DNA of 64,000 nt from positions 67,501-131,500 of the forward strand of contig NW_027325120.1 of assembly GCF_028372415.1 (NCBI RefSeq), in the 5' to 3' direction. Both the position numbers and the translations under genes were made by a program. The stretch comes from Notamacropus eugenii. Taxonomy: Eukaryota > Chordata > Mammalia > Diprotodontia > Macropodidae. Below the pieces are notes generated by a model. The model saw nothing but the letters and a program-made list of their open reading frames with translations. It was not told the origin of the DNA and ran no database searches. Of the stretch, positions 11,812 through 23,600 are shown one piece after another. Every line of letters starts with the position of its first letter. Position 1 is the first letter of the stretch.

Positions 11812-13264
11812 GTTCGAAGGATGCTGATCCCTTCCTTGTCAGAGCTTCCCCTCAGCACAGGACAGAGAATGCGAGCTCTTGCGCTAGAGCTCTGGCAGCA
11901 ACTGATACTGCCCCAGAGCTGTGGAGGCCTTTGAAGGAGGCCTCCCCTACTTAGCCCCGCCCTTGACTCCACCTACCTAAGCAGCTGAAGGCCTGTGGGG
12001 GCAGGGTCAACCAGTGTCCCTCGATATCTCATTTCTCCAGCTTAGTACGTGATGTTGACTCATAACACTGCGTTCTTCATCATTTCTCAAATGCCACAAT
12101 TCTTGGAGCTGATGTACTTTCCGTTTGGTCATGAAAGCACCCTCCTTGCTGGGAATACATCTTTATGCCTTGGGACAAATGTCAAGCAGATATCTTTTTG
12201 GTCACGCTTCGGTGACTTCAACCACTGGACTGGGAGTCCAAAGGGAGAGGGTACATGATGCCCCGTTTACTGTTTTCTATCTGAGCTCGTGTGGGAGAGT
12301 CGCTCAGTTGTCACAGCCTCACTATACTTTTGACTGCAAAGCAACGGCTGGATTAAGGCAGGACTTCTTAACCTGGATTCCCAGACGGCCACGGGGTGCA
12401 GAAGTGCATTTCATGGGGTGTGTGAAAGTACAGGATGTGGAAAGCATCTTTCTTTCCGCTAAGACCTAAAAGAACCTTTCCCTTGCCTTCAAGGATTTCA
12501 AAATTTTTTCACTGGATGTGAGGTCCATGGACTTCCCCAGACAGGCAAACGAGACCAGGACACAAAAAAGCGACAGGAAGCTTGTTTGGGAGAGTAGCTA
12601 AGGTTGTTCCAGGTCGATTGTCTACGGTCCATGTCAAGGACACTCCCCGAGCAGGGTAGAAGCATCTGAGCATGGCTTTACTTAAATGAAGGTATGTGGG
12701 GAGGACAGGCCCGTCAGTCAGGCTATGTCACTGTTCCTTGACTTTTCAGTGTTCCGACTGTTGTGAGAACTCCAAGGGATTCAGCAAGAGGAGTGAAGAG
12801 CAGCAGGAGAGGAAGGGGAGAAGCCGAATGAGTGCAAGGGGTCTCAAATCTGGCAGGAAGCTAGGAATGGGACACCCAGACGAAGGGCCCAGGAGGATTT
12901 GAGATTTCCTGGCCTTCAGAATGTAGGCTATCAGGATCTGAATACAGGGAAAGATGTGGAAGGAGTCAAAAGCCATATAGGACTGAGTCAATTTGTGGAT
13001 GCTAAGTAGATGTCAGTCATGGGATGTGCATCCCATCTTCAGTGGACTTCTTGACTACGTAAGTGACCTCGCAAATTTAGCGAGAGTGAGTGGTTTGTGA
13101 GCCAGCACAGAGTGAACATTAAGTAAAACTTAACTGCATAGGAATCCAAGGTGTATCCTGCAGTCCCTTGATTATGAACAGAAATCAAGCCCACAAAGTT
13201 GGCTGACAATCATGCCCACTTTGCACTACCCATGCCCGAGGCCACCCACTACCAACAAACGTTG
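11812..13264. other. TRIM-mosaic non-coding sequence
   Basis: Mostly fragments related to other parts of the mosaic. 12,215-12,345 recurs in reverse complement at 16,024-16,110, and 12,310-12,410 recurs at 14,620-14,690. 12,430-13,264 has no recognisable gene. Open frames here (for example 12,696-12,902) match nothing I know and are short. Confidence 0.5.
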
Positions 13265-13640
13265 ATAGTAACGATAATGCCATAGTCTCTCTAGAGGTAC
13301 GTTGCCCTTCAGAGTTCCCAGGCATGCTTCACTCCTTGCAGAGGTCAACGCATTGGGATCCTGGGAGATTCAGTGAGTACCTGCTCTGCTCTCCCCAAGT
13401 CTTAAAGCCACTGTACTCTGAAGCTCGGAATCCACTGGGGCCCTGCCTAAGGACTCTCCTGGATCCTCCTTGCTTGAGAGGGACTGTGACTGTTTCCCTC
13501 CCAGACGGAAGTCTTTTTTTTCTGGGCCTCATGCAAGAGACCATGCCCTGGCTGCTCCTTAAACAGTGCTATCCAATGAATGGGCGCTACTTCACCCTAA
13601 GTGAGTCTTTGCAAGTTCCCTGAGGCCTAAAGAGGCCAAG
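13265..13640 (+). repeat. Direct repeat copy 1 (pair with 15,600-15,905)
   Basis: Shares long blocks with the second copy, including 'gtgactgtttccctcccaga', 'ctgctccttaaacagt' and 'accctaagtgagtc'. Both copies are followed immediately by the same SINE fragment ('gcctaaagag...ccaaggtctcccagtgcat'). The SINE was therefore present before the duplication. Confidence 0.8.
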
Positions 13641-13760
13641 GTCTCCCAGTGCATCCAAGGTCATTTTCCATCACCCTAAGGAACACCAGCACACTGAATT
13701 CAAATGGCTCTGGAGGACAAGGGAGGCTAGTGACCTGCACTTCCACACTGGAGGCTGGAG
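13640..13760 (+). mobile_element. SINE 3'-half fragment
   Basis: Contains 'gtctcccagtgcatccaagg' and 'atggctctggaggacaaggg', then 'ctagtgacctgcac', the central and 3' part of the same CORE-type SINE seen at 8,165-8,480. The tRNA head is missing. Confidence 0.7.
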
Positions 13761-13876
13761 TTTTCTTCTTCCTCATCTCTGTGTTCTCTTCTTTTTCCAT
13801 CCTCGTACATGGCCTGATGCTCATGGATCACCCTTACTGCATTAGAGATGATCACATGTGGATGAGATTCCTCGGG
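13726..13876 (+). repeat. Inverted repeat, left arm
   Basis: Reverse-complement match to 14,467-14,620, for example 'agagatgatcacatgtggat' against 'atccacatgtgatcatctct'. The spacer is about 590 bp and contains the ORF at 14,106-14,453. Confidence 0.85.
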
Positions 13877-14105
13877 GCAGGTAGCGGGAATGGGGAGGGT
13901 CTATTTCTGAGCAGCATCGTCTTGAATGATATCACAGAGTTGGAATTGTTGCGCAGATGATGACCTGCTTCCTCTCTGTGACGTGTGTGTGGCAGCATCG
14001 AAGTCTGGCTTGTGTGTGTCAGCCCTGGGGGCAGCGGACACACCTGGCAGGGCTACTTGTCCCTGTGCACACGTGGCCCGGCATTTATAGAGCAGGGGAC
14101 TGCAG

Positions 14106-14453
14106 TCATCTTGCCAGGTTACCAGCTTTGAGTGAGGATGTCCCAAAGGTTCCATGATGGCCATGAATGGCTTTCGAGTTGGAGGGGAAGAGTGCGAAGA
14201 ACTCGGAGGCCAGTGTGGCTCCCACGGTGCCTGGGGTGAGACGGACGGGTGGCGCGGATCCCGACGAGGAACTGATGCTGGCGTGTAAACACCTAAGGAT
14301 GGGGGACTCAGAGAAGAGGGCGGATTGAGCGGCGCCAGGGTCCCTGGAGGACAACGTCTTGAAGTTGGAGGAGACGGGGCGCTTCCGGGATAAGCCTGTT
14401 GAGAAGCACGGCAGACAAGCGATGAGCAGAGACAAGGCCACCGGAGCCCTCAT
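14106..14453 (-). CDS. Unidentified ORF with signal-peptide-like N-terminus
   Basis: I do not recognise this 115-codon open frame. From the ATG at 14,453 it reads MRAPVALSLLIACLPCFSTG. A short basic start, a hydrophobic core and small residues make this look like a cleavable secretion signal. A Ser/Pro-rich stretch without domain motifs follows, with very few cysteines. The frame can be extended upstream to an ATG at 14,483. The DNA is GC- and CpG-richer than its surroundings. A segment encoding LFPSNSKAI and nearby residues recurs in inverted orientation at about 11,090-11,170, where that frame is also open. It could be an exon of an unknown secreted protein, a retrocopy fragment, or a chance frame in GC-rich DNA. 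Expression is unknown. Confidence 0.25.
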   Translation of the reverse strand: MRAPVALSLLIACLPCFSTGLSRKRPVSSNFKTLSSRDPGAAQSALFSESPILRCLHASISSSSGSAPPVRLTPGTVGATLASEFFALFPSNSKAIHGHHGTFGTSSLKAGNLAR

Positions 14454-14466
14454 TCCTTTGCAGTGA

Positions 14467-14620
14467 GGAGGTCTCATCCACATGTGATCATCTCTAAATC
14501 AGTTAGGGTGATCCGTGGGTATCAGGCCATCTGCGAGGATGGAAAAGGAAGAGAGCACTGAGATGAGGAATAAGAAAAGTCCAGCCTCCAGTGTGGAAGT
14601 GCAGGTCACCAGCTTCACTA
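14467..14620 (-). repeat. Inverted repeat, right arm
   Basis: Reverse complement of 13,726-13,876. It carries the terminal part of the SINE fragment in the opposite orientation ('gtgcaggtcaccagcttcac'). Confidence 0.85.
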
Positions 14621-14818
14621 TACTTTTGACTGCAAGGCAAAGGCTGGATTAATCCAGGACTTCTTAATCTGGATTCCCAGATGGCCAGGGAAAGCAAGCT
14701 CTCGGTCTGGAATCACTGAATCCTCTCTCCTCTTCAAAGTGCCCGCCACGTCCTGCTGTATTTGCAAGGGCACTTTGTCCAAATTCTCCTCTGCTTCTTC
14801 TTTCTTTCCGTGTTCCAA
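14618..14818 (-). pseudogene. TRIM PRY-exon fragment (copy A1)
   Basis: The minus-strand frame gives ENLDKVPLQIQQDVAGTLKR, then REDSV and PDRELAFP. This is the segment just before and at the start of the PRY domain in RFP-like TRIM proteins, where a typical member has KVPLEIVQDVA..LKRSE. The match stops near 14,690, where the sequence switches to an unrelated mosaic piece shared with 12,310-12,410. The SPRY domain is therefore absent. It is one of three copies of this exon in the window, and a fusion junction has removed its 3' part. Confidence 0.7.
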
Positions 14819-15590
14819 AACGATTTCCCTATAATAAGTGCACCAGATTCACGGAAGTTCATCAATTGATGTACACACGCGGCAGCCTTGGAATTTCCAT
14901 CAAAGGACTCCCAGCTCGGCAAGAGTGACCAAATTAAGGCCACGGATGGGAAATGGGAGGAAAATACCAGCATGGATTCCTTTCACGAAACCATCTTGTT
15001 GAACACGCATGCATTCTCTTCATGTGTCTATAAGGTGTATTCAGTCAATCAAGCCTTTGGCAGTGTTGGCTCCTCCAGCACTAGTGTCTTCCACAGAAAT
15101 GCCTCATTCAGCAGCATGGAGCAGGACCCACTTTCAGCAGCAGGATGCGAATTTTTGAAGACCAACCTTTCCACGTGGAGCACATGACCCAAATCTCTTT
15201 CTTTATTTACTGGCTTCCAAAATTTCCCCATTTCTCATCAAGACTCAGTCTTAGGAACGTTGTGCATTGGAAATGGCAAGTCAGTTCTTCACATGGGAGG
15301 GGAAAATGGTTGAGATTCAACAAAGGGCTAAATTAAAGTTTTGGGAAAGGAAAAGAGCTTCTGGCAGTGTCAGGTGAAAGGGGATTTCCTTGTGATACAA
15401 GTAGGCGACACTTTCGTTGGAGGCAAAGGAGCTCGTATTTCTTTGAGCTATTTTTTATTTACCTATTTATTTATGTATTTATTTACTGTATCTTTCATTA
15501 GAATGTTTTTATTTTTTTAAAATATTTCATTTATTTTTATTTTAGATGTTTTATCTCTTTTTTTTTGTTCATTTAATCGACCACCTGTTA
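14819..15590. other. Non-coding TRIM flank (paralogous to 28,540-29,237)
   Basis: Colinear with the sequence beside the island PRY copy. Shared blocks include 'tgtacacacgcggc', 'aggactcccagctc', 'tcaatcaagcctttggcagt' and 'ggctaaattaaagttt'. It ends in an AT-rich stretch, 15,500-15,560. That stretch is the unoccupied counterpart of the HAL1 insertion site at 29,238. Probably intron or upstream sequence of the TRIM unit; no coding frame is recognised. Confidence 0.7.
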
Positions 15591-15599
15591 CTAAAAAAT

Positions 15600-15905
15600 C
15601 TTGGTAGTAACCATAATTCCCTGGTCTCTTTAGAGCTAGAAAGCCCTTCAGAGATCGCAGGCATGGCACTCTACAGCTGGGAATCCAATGGGGCCCTGAC
15701 TAATGGCTCTTCTGGACCCTCCTCGCTGGAAAGTGATTGTCAATAGTAACTGTGACTGTTTCCCTCCCAGACGGAAGTCTTTCTCTCTCTGTGCCTCATG
15801 AAAAGGGCTATGCCCTAGCTGCTCCTTAAACAGTCTTATCCAATAAATGGGCTTTGCCTCACCCTAAGTGAGTCCCTGCAAATCCCTGAGGCCTAAAGAG
15901 ACCAA
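15600..15905 (+). repeat. Direct repeat copy 2 (pair with 13,265-13,640)
   Basis: Colinear with copy 1 apart from small indels; see that entry. It is followed by the same SINE fragment, which extends further here. Confidence 0.8.
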
Positions 15906-16030
15906 GGTCTCCCAGTGCATTCAAGCTCATTTGCCGTGACCCTGAGGAATATCAGCTCTCTGGATTCAGATGGCTGTGGAGAACAAGTGAGGCTGGTGAC
16001 CTGCACAGCTCCCCCAGCCCCACATTCAAA
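15905..16030 (+). mobile_element. SINE 3'-half fragment (second duplicated copy)
   Basis: Contains 'gtctcccagtgcattcaagc', 'ggattcagatggctgtggag' and 'ggctggtgacctgcacagct', the same portion of the CORE-type SINE as at 13,640-13,760. Confidence 0.72.
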
Positions 16031-16945
16031 AGGATACTGAGACTCTGACGACAGAGTGACTTCCCCAGCGTAGCTCACATAGAAAACAGTGAAACAGCCA
16101 AGGAAGCCCAGGTGTTTGACTCCAATTCCAGTTTCGTAAATTAGCAAAATTTTGATCCCCAAAAAGAAAAAATCGGCCTGGCATTTCCTTGAAGGAGTAC
16201 AAATTGTCCCCAGCAGGAACCGAGCTTTCCTGATCCCAGGAAGAGTTAGCGAACTGCAAGGAGAATGGAATTTGAGAAATGGGAAAGACCCAGAGGCATG
16301 ATTACACATCTCCAGATGGACTCTGTGGGGCATTCATGCACTCAGATGGTAGAGAAAATATATAACCTTAGTTTCAGTGGCCTCGAATGTAATAACTTCA
16401 GGTATTTAAAAAGTTGATCCTGAATAAGGAAGCAGCCACTTTACAAAACTCCCAAAGGAGTGCATTCAGAGAAGATATCAGGAGCCCCTACCCCAATGCC
16501 ATCAAGAACCAAGGAATTTTCACTATTCATCCCAGCAACCCTTTCTTTTTCCCATCTTCAGCTAACCACCCTGGCTTCATGTTTGCATTCAGAGGTCACT
16601 ATCATTTAAGGATAGAATTGCACAAAGTAGAATACAATAACGCCATTGACTGAGGAAAGTTTGGCCAGACGGGACCTTAGTGGTCCTCTAGTGCAGGGCT
16701 GAAGAAGAAGCAGCCTCTAGGCCATACCAGGTGTTCTAAGTCCTCTGCTGCATCTTCTCAACCAAGTCCCATTTCGATAAAAGAAATCCTTTTCTGAAAT
16801 CATTAAGGTTTGATGGGATGATTTTTTTTGGAGACAAGAATACAGAAGACAGACTTGTTTCACATTGCTTTTTGTAATCATACATCTCTTTATTGATCAA
16901 CACGAGTTCCAATAAAGGCAAAATCACAGGTACTGTCATGTGCAG
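16031..16945. other. Non-coding TRIM flank (paralogous to 26,556-27,400)
   Basis: This is the 3' flank of the minus-strand SPRY pseudogene. It is highly similar to the island copy, including identical stretches such as 'tggactctgtggggcattca' and 'aataacttcaggtatttaaa'. No independent gene is evident. Confidence 0.7.
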
Positions 16946-17689
16946 TCACTTGCTTCCACGGTCATGGTGGCCATCAGCATCATTCGCTGCTTTCAGGTAG
17001 CTTCTATTCTTCACCTGGGCACAAAATGAAGAATCCAGGGCTACTTTCATTATTAGGATGTCAAGGAGAGAAGGAAGAGCAAAGAGGCCATGCCGACGAT
17101 AGCTTGGAGAGACTGCAGCAAAGGAGTCTGTCTTTGACAATACTTTGTGTCGCTTTCCATACTCCACAAAATTATCTACTTCTGGAAAAGGCATGCTGGA
17201 TCCAAAGCCTGTTTGTGAAGTCCAGAGGAGGAAACTATATCCAGGTGTCAAGGCTATGAGGATCCTTACATCTTCAGAAGAGGAAGGGAGGTTCCCACTT
17301 CTGCTGACTGAATCTTTACAGATGCCCAACTGCCACTCTGCCTTATCTCTCACCTGCACTTCCCCATGATGTTTGCCTGAGGTGAAGGTCTGGGTCCCCA
17401 CAATTCAGCCAGAACACAGTCTAATCAATCTTTGTTGTCAGGGACGTGCTGAAGGACATTTACACGCTGGACCCTCTTCAGATCTGCAGATAGGTTGAGG
17501 TTAGTATTGACAGATTCAGGATCAAGAATTTTATCCTTGGGCAATCCCCTGAGCCCTTCTCTCAGGCCAGGGATGGGGATGGTGGGCCAGGCAGGGGAAG
17601 CAAGTTCTGTGTCTGGAAGTACGGAGTCCTCTCTCCTCTTCAAAATGCCAGCCATGTCCTGGAATATTTCCAAGGGCATCTTATCACAA
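16946..17689 (-). pseudogene. TRIM PRY-SPRY (B30.2) exon remnant (copy A2)
   Basis: The minus-strand frames together give a degraded B30.2 domain, the ligand-binding C-terminal module of TRIM E3 ligases. The PRY part (17,689-17,425) has PLEIFQDMAGILKRREDSVL, later AWPTIPIPGLREGLRGL, and a VQRVNVLQ..PDNKD end. The SPRY part (17,401-16,946) has FTSGKHHGEVQV, in which the usual W of HYWEVQV is G. It also has WQLGICKDSVSR, GNLPSSS and FLLWTSQ before a frameshift near 17,150. At least one stop separates PRY from SPRY. The 5' end is lost where satellite DNA begins, inside the exon at about 17,689. No RING or coiled coil lies upstream. Confidence 0.85.
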
Positions 17690-20600
17690 TTCGAAATTTT
17701 AATCTTCAAACTTTATGCTAAATTCTAATTTCATATTCCTACTCTAAATTCATGTTGCAAATTTAGTTCGGTGGTCAGCTTCAATATTGTATTCAATTTG
17801 AAATTCAACTTTCAAATTCCTCTTCTATAGTCTAATAAGAAATTCCAATTCTTAAATCTAATTCAAAATTCCAATTTCAAATTCCACTAACACATTTCTA
17901 ATCTTAATTTCAGTTCCAAATTCCAGTTAACAATTCCAATTCCAAATTCCAATTCTAAATTCCACTTCCAACTTACACTTCAAAATTCCAACTTCAAATT
18001 CCATTAACACATTTTAAATCTTAATTTCACTAACAAATTCCAATTCTTAATTCCAATTCCAAATTCCAGTTCCACATTCCAATTCTAAATTCCACTTCCA
18101 AATTTCAGTTCCACATTCCAGTTCCAAATTCCAAATCCAAATTCCAATTCTAAATTCCAATTCCAAATTTCAGTTCCACATTCCAGTTCCAAATCTCAAT
18201 TTTAAATTCCACTTCCAAATTCCAGTTCCCAATTCTATTTCCACATTTCAAATCTAAATTCCACTTCCAAATTCCAGCTCCAAATTTCAATTCTGAATTC
18301 TTATTCCAAATTCTAATTCCAAATTTCTATTCCAAATATCACATTTCAATAACACACTAAAATTCGGATTCCAAATTCCTATTACATCTTATTAATCCAA
18401 ACTGTATTTTCAAATTCCAATGGGAAATTCATGTTTCAAATTCTAATTTTGTTTCATATTTCAATACCAAATGAAAACTGAAATTCCACTTCCAAAATCC
18501 TTTTCCACAGTATAACTCCAAATTACAATTTCACACTACTATATGAAACTGTAATTCCAAATTAGAGTTTTCAATTCCAACTTTCACATTTTAATTAAGT
18601 AGTAGCATTCTAATTTCCAATTTTACCCCTAAAACTTTATCCCAAATTCTAATTTCAAATTCCTACTGTAAATTCCTGTTACATGTTCCAATTCCATGCT
18701 CAAAATTGAATTCCAAATTAAAATTGAAATTCCTCTTCCAAATTGCTGTTCCATAGACTAATTCAAAATTCCAGTTTTTAATTCCCATCCCAAATTCCTT
18801 TTCTACATTCTAATTCCATGTTCCAATTCGAAATTCCACTTCCAAATTTCAGTTCCAAATTCCAGTTGCAAATTTCAGTGCCAAATTCCAATTCTAACTT
18901 CCATTTCCACATTCTAATTCTAAATTCCACTTCCAAATTCCAGTTCTCAATTCCCATTCCACATCCAGTTCTAAATACTACCAAATTCCAGTTCTAAATT
19001 CCAATTCTTATTTCTCAGTCCAAATTGTAATCCCCAAATCCTTTCCGACATTTCACATTTCAATTCCATACTAAATTTCCGACTCCAAATAACAATTCTA
19101 TCTTATTAATCCAAATTCTACTTTCAAATTTCTATTGTGAATTCATGTTTCAAATTCAAATTCTATACTCATATTTCAATACCAAATGAAAAGTGAAATT
19201 CCACTTCCAAACCCTTCTCCATACTCTAACTCCAAATTCCAATTTCAAACTACTACATCGAATTGTAATTTCAAAATATAAGTTCGCATTCCAAATTTCA
19301 CATTAAAATTAAATACTAACGTCTTAATTCCAAACTTTGCTCTGAAAACTTTATACCAAATTCTAATTTCCTATTTATAGCCTCATTCAGATTGAAAATC
19401 CCGTTCCAAGCTCAAATTGCAATATTAAATTAAAATTGCACTTCCAAATTCCTCTTCCATAGTGTACTAACATGCTAAAGTTCCGATTCCAAATTCAAAT
19501 TACATTTTGTTAATCCAAACTCTACTTTCAAATTCCAATGGTAAATTCGTTTCAAATTCCATTTTTTAACTCATATGTCAATACCAAAAAAAACCCTGAA
19601 ATTCAACTATCTAATTCCTTTTCCATAGTCTATTCCAAATTCCAATTTCCAACTACGATATCAAACTGTGATTCCAAAACACAGTTTCCCATTCCAAATT
19701 TCACATTAAAATTGAATAGAAACATTGTGATTCCAAATTTGACTTCTAAAACTTTGTAGCAAATTCTAATTTCAAATTTCTCTTCTAAATTCATGCTTCA
19801 AATACAGTGCCAGACTCAAATTTCAACACGAAATTTCAATTTAAATTCCACTTAGCACTTGCTCTTCCATAGTCTACTTACAATTTCCATTTCATAATTC
19901 TATTTTCACATTCCAATTCTAAATTCCACTTCCAAATTCCAATTCCAAAATCCAATTTGAAATTCCAATTCTACTTTCCCATTCCAAATTCTAATTCCAA
20001 AATCCTATTCCACATTTCACATTTCAATTCCAAACTAAAATTCCGATTCCAAATTCCAATTCCAAATTCCAATTATGTCTCATGAATCCAAATTCTACTT
20101 TCAAATTCCAATTGTGAATTCATGTTTCAAATTAAAAGCCTGTATTCAAATTTCAATAATAAATGAGAATTGAAATTTCACTTCCAAATCCCTTCTCTAT
20201 ACTCTAACTCCAAATTCCAATTTAAAACTACTATATCAAACTATAATTCCAAAATATCGGTTCCCATTCCAAATTTCACATTAAAATTAAATACTCAAAT
20301 TCTAATTCCAAATTTTAATCCTAAAACTTTTTTCCAAATTCTAATTTCTAACTCCTAGTCAAATTCATGTTTCAAATCCAATTTTAACCTGAAATTTCAA
20401 CAACAAATTCAAATTCATATTCCACTTCCATATTGCTCTCCTATAGTCCAATTCGAAATGCCAATTGTAATTACAATTCCAAATTCAAATTCTAAATTCC
20501 ACTCCCAAATTTCAGTTACCATATTTCCATTACCAAATTCCATTACCATATTTCAAATCTAAATTCCACTTCAAAATTTCAGTTCCAAATACCAATGATT

Positions 20601-23600
20601 AATTCTTATTTCAAATTCTAAATCAAAAATCCTATTCCGAATATCACATTTCAATAACATACTAAAAATTCGGTTCCAAATTCCTTTTACATCTTACTAA
20701 TCCAAACTGCACTTTCAAATTCTAATTGCAAATTCCAGCTTCAAATCGCAATTCTGACTCATCTTTCAAAACAAATGAAAACTGAAATTGCACTTCCAAC
20801 TTCCTTTTCTGTAATCAAACTCCAAATTCCAATTTCAAATTACTATACCAAACTGGAATTCCAAAATAGAAGTTTCCCATTCGAAATTTCACATTAAAAT
20901 TAAATACCAAAGTTCTACTTCCAAAATTTAATCCTAAAACGTTATCTGAAATTCTTATTTCAAATTTCTAGTCTAAATTCTTGTTATATATTCCAATTTC
21001 ATGCTCAAAATTCAATACCAAATTGAAGCGGAAATTCCTTTTCCAAACTACTCTTTCACAGTCTAATTCAAAAATCAAATTCTGAAATCCAATTCCAAAT
21101 TCCAGATCCACTTTCAAATTCCAAATTTCAATTCCAAATTCCATTTCCTAATTCCAGTTCCAATGTCAATTCCACAATGCAATTTTCAATTCCACTTCCA
21201 TATTCCATTTCTGATTTCTCATTCCAAATTCTAGTTCCAAAATACTATTCTACATTTTACATTTCATTTCTGTACTGAAATTCTGATTCCAAATTCCAAG
21301 TATATCTTATTAATCCAAATTCTACTTTCAAATTTCAATTGTAAATTCATGTTTCAAATCCCATTCTATCCTCAATTTTCAATACCAAATGAAAACTGAA
21401 ATTCCACTTCCAAATCCCTTTTCCATGCTCTAAATCCAAATTCCAATTTCAAACTACTATATCAAACTTTAATTACAAAATATATTTTACCATTCCAAAT
21501 TTCACATCAAAATTAAATACTAAAATTCCAATTCCAAATTTTATCCTAAAACTTTATCCCAAATTCTAATTTCAAATTCCTTGTCTAAATTCACGTGGTA
21601 AATTCAGTTCTAAGCTCAAATTTAGTACCAATTTAAAAATGAAATTCCACTTCTAAATTGCTCTCCCATAGTCTAATTCGAAATTCCAATTTTTAATTCC
21701 AATTTCAAATTCCATTTCCAAATTCCAATTCCAAATTTCAATTTTGTATTCTTATTTCAAATTCTAATTTCAAATTCCTGTTCCAAATATCACATTTCAA
21801 TAGCATACTAAAATTTCGATTTCAAATTCCTGTTACATCTCATTAACCCAAACTCTACTTCCAAATTCTAGTTGTAAAATCATGTTCCAAATTCAAATTC
21901 TAAATTCAAATTTCAATACCAAATGGAAACTGAAATTCCATTTCTGATTTCCTTTTCTATAGTTTAGTTCCAACTCCCCATTTCAAACTACTATATTGAA
22001 CTGTAATTCCAAAAATACAGGTTTCATTTCCAAATTTCACCCTATAATAAAATAATAAAACCCTTATCTGAAATTTTAGTCCTAAAATCACATCCCAAAT
22101 TCTAATTTCAAATTCCCAGTCTAAATTCATGTTACATATTTCAATTCTTGCTCAAAATTCAACACCAAATTAAAATTGAATTTCATCTTCCAAATTGCTC
22201 TTCATATTCTAATTCAAAATTCCAATTCCAAATTTCACTTGCAAATTCCAGTTCCAGATTCCAATTCCAATTCCAAATTCCGACTCTAAATTCAGCTTCC
22301 AACTTCCAGTTCCAAATTTCAACTCTAAATTCCATTTCCACATTCCAATTCCAAATTCCAATTGTCAATTTCACTTCCAAATTCCAGTTCTAAATTCCAA
22401 TTCTGATCTGCCACTCCAAATTCTAATTCCAAAATCCTATTCCACATTTCACATTTCAGTTCTATACTAAAATTCCGATTCCAATTTCCATTTATATCTT
22501 ATTAATCCAAATTCTTCTTTCAAATTCCAATTGTGAGTTCATGTTTCACATTCCAATTCTATACTCAAATTTCTATAACAAGTGAAGACAGATATTCCAC
22601 TTAAAATCCCTTTTCTATTCTCTAACTCCAAATTCCAATTTCAAATGAATATAACGAACTGTAGTTCCTAAATATAGGTTTCCATACCAAATTTCACATT
22701 AACATTAAATACTATTATTCTAATTCTAATCTTTACTCCTAAAATTTTATCCCAAATTCTAATTTCCAATTTCTACTCTAAATTCATGTTGAAAATGTAA
22801 TTCCAACCTTAAAATTCAATACCAAATTGAAATTATAATTCCACTTCCAAATTGCTCTCTGTAGTCTAATTCGAAATTCCAATTCTTAATTATCCTTCCA
22901 AATTCCAGTTCCACATTCCAATTCTGAATTCTTATTTCAAATTCTAATTCCTTTTGCAAATGTCACATTACAATAACATACTAAAGTTTTGACCTTAAAT
23001 TCTTATTACATCTTATTAATCCAAACTCTACTTTCAAATTCGAATTGTGAATTGATGTTTCAAATTCCAAGTCTATAATTAAATTCCAATACCCAATGAA
23101 AACTGAAATTGCACTTCCAAATCCCTTTTCCATACTCTAACTCCAAATTACAATTTCAAACTACTATATCAAACTGTAATACCAAAATATTCTTTCCCAT
23201 TCAAAATTTCACATTAAAATTAAATACTCACATTCTAATTCTAATTTTTACTCCTAAAACTTTATCCGAAATTCTAATTTCAAATTCCTAGTCTAAATTC
23301 ATGTTACCTATTCCAATTCCATGCTCACAATTCAATGCCAAATTAAAATTGAAACTCTTCTTCCAAATTGCTCTTCTATAGACTAATTCAAAATTACAGT
23401 TCTTAATTGCAAATCCAAATATCAATTCCACATTCCAATTCCAAATTCCAATTCTGAATTCCACTTCCAAATTCCAGTTCCAAGTTCCAATTCCAAATTC
23501 CAATTCCAAAATCCAATCCTAAATTCTACTTCCAAATTCCAGTTCCAAATTCTAATTCCAAATTACCATTCTAAATTCCAGTTCCAAATTCCAGTTGATA

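Larger units (their letters stand above)
11040..17689. repeat. Mosaic of duplicated and inverted TRIM gene fragments
   Basis: Several segments recur inside this stretch and in the later island at 26,556-29,237. 13,265-13,640 matches 15,600-15,905 directly. 14,735-15,590 matches 28,445-29,237 directly. 16,105-17,689 matches 26,560-28,500 directly. 13,726-13,876 matches 14,467-14,620 inverted. 11,065-11,175 matches 14,140-14,235 inverted. 12,215-12,345 matches 16,024-16,110 inverted, and 12,310-12,410 matches 14,620-14,690 directly. Recognisable coding remnants are TRIM RING/B-box and PRY-SPRY exons. The pattern suggests a tandem TRIM-like cluster that was shuffled and then decayed. Boundaries are by eye and approximate. 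Confidence 0.75.

Noticed and set aside
18778..18984. Long open frames in the satellite, such as 18,778-18,984, 22,148-22,393, 35,615-35,914 and 44,130-44,339
   Set aside because: They translate only the repeat (NWNLE-type on minus, NSKFQF-type on plus) and are open because AATTCC repeats rarely make stops. No conserved protein is involved.
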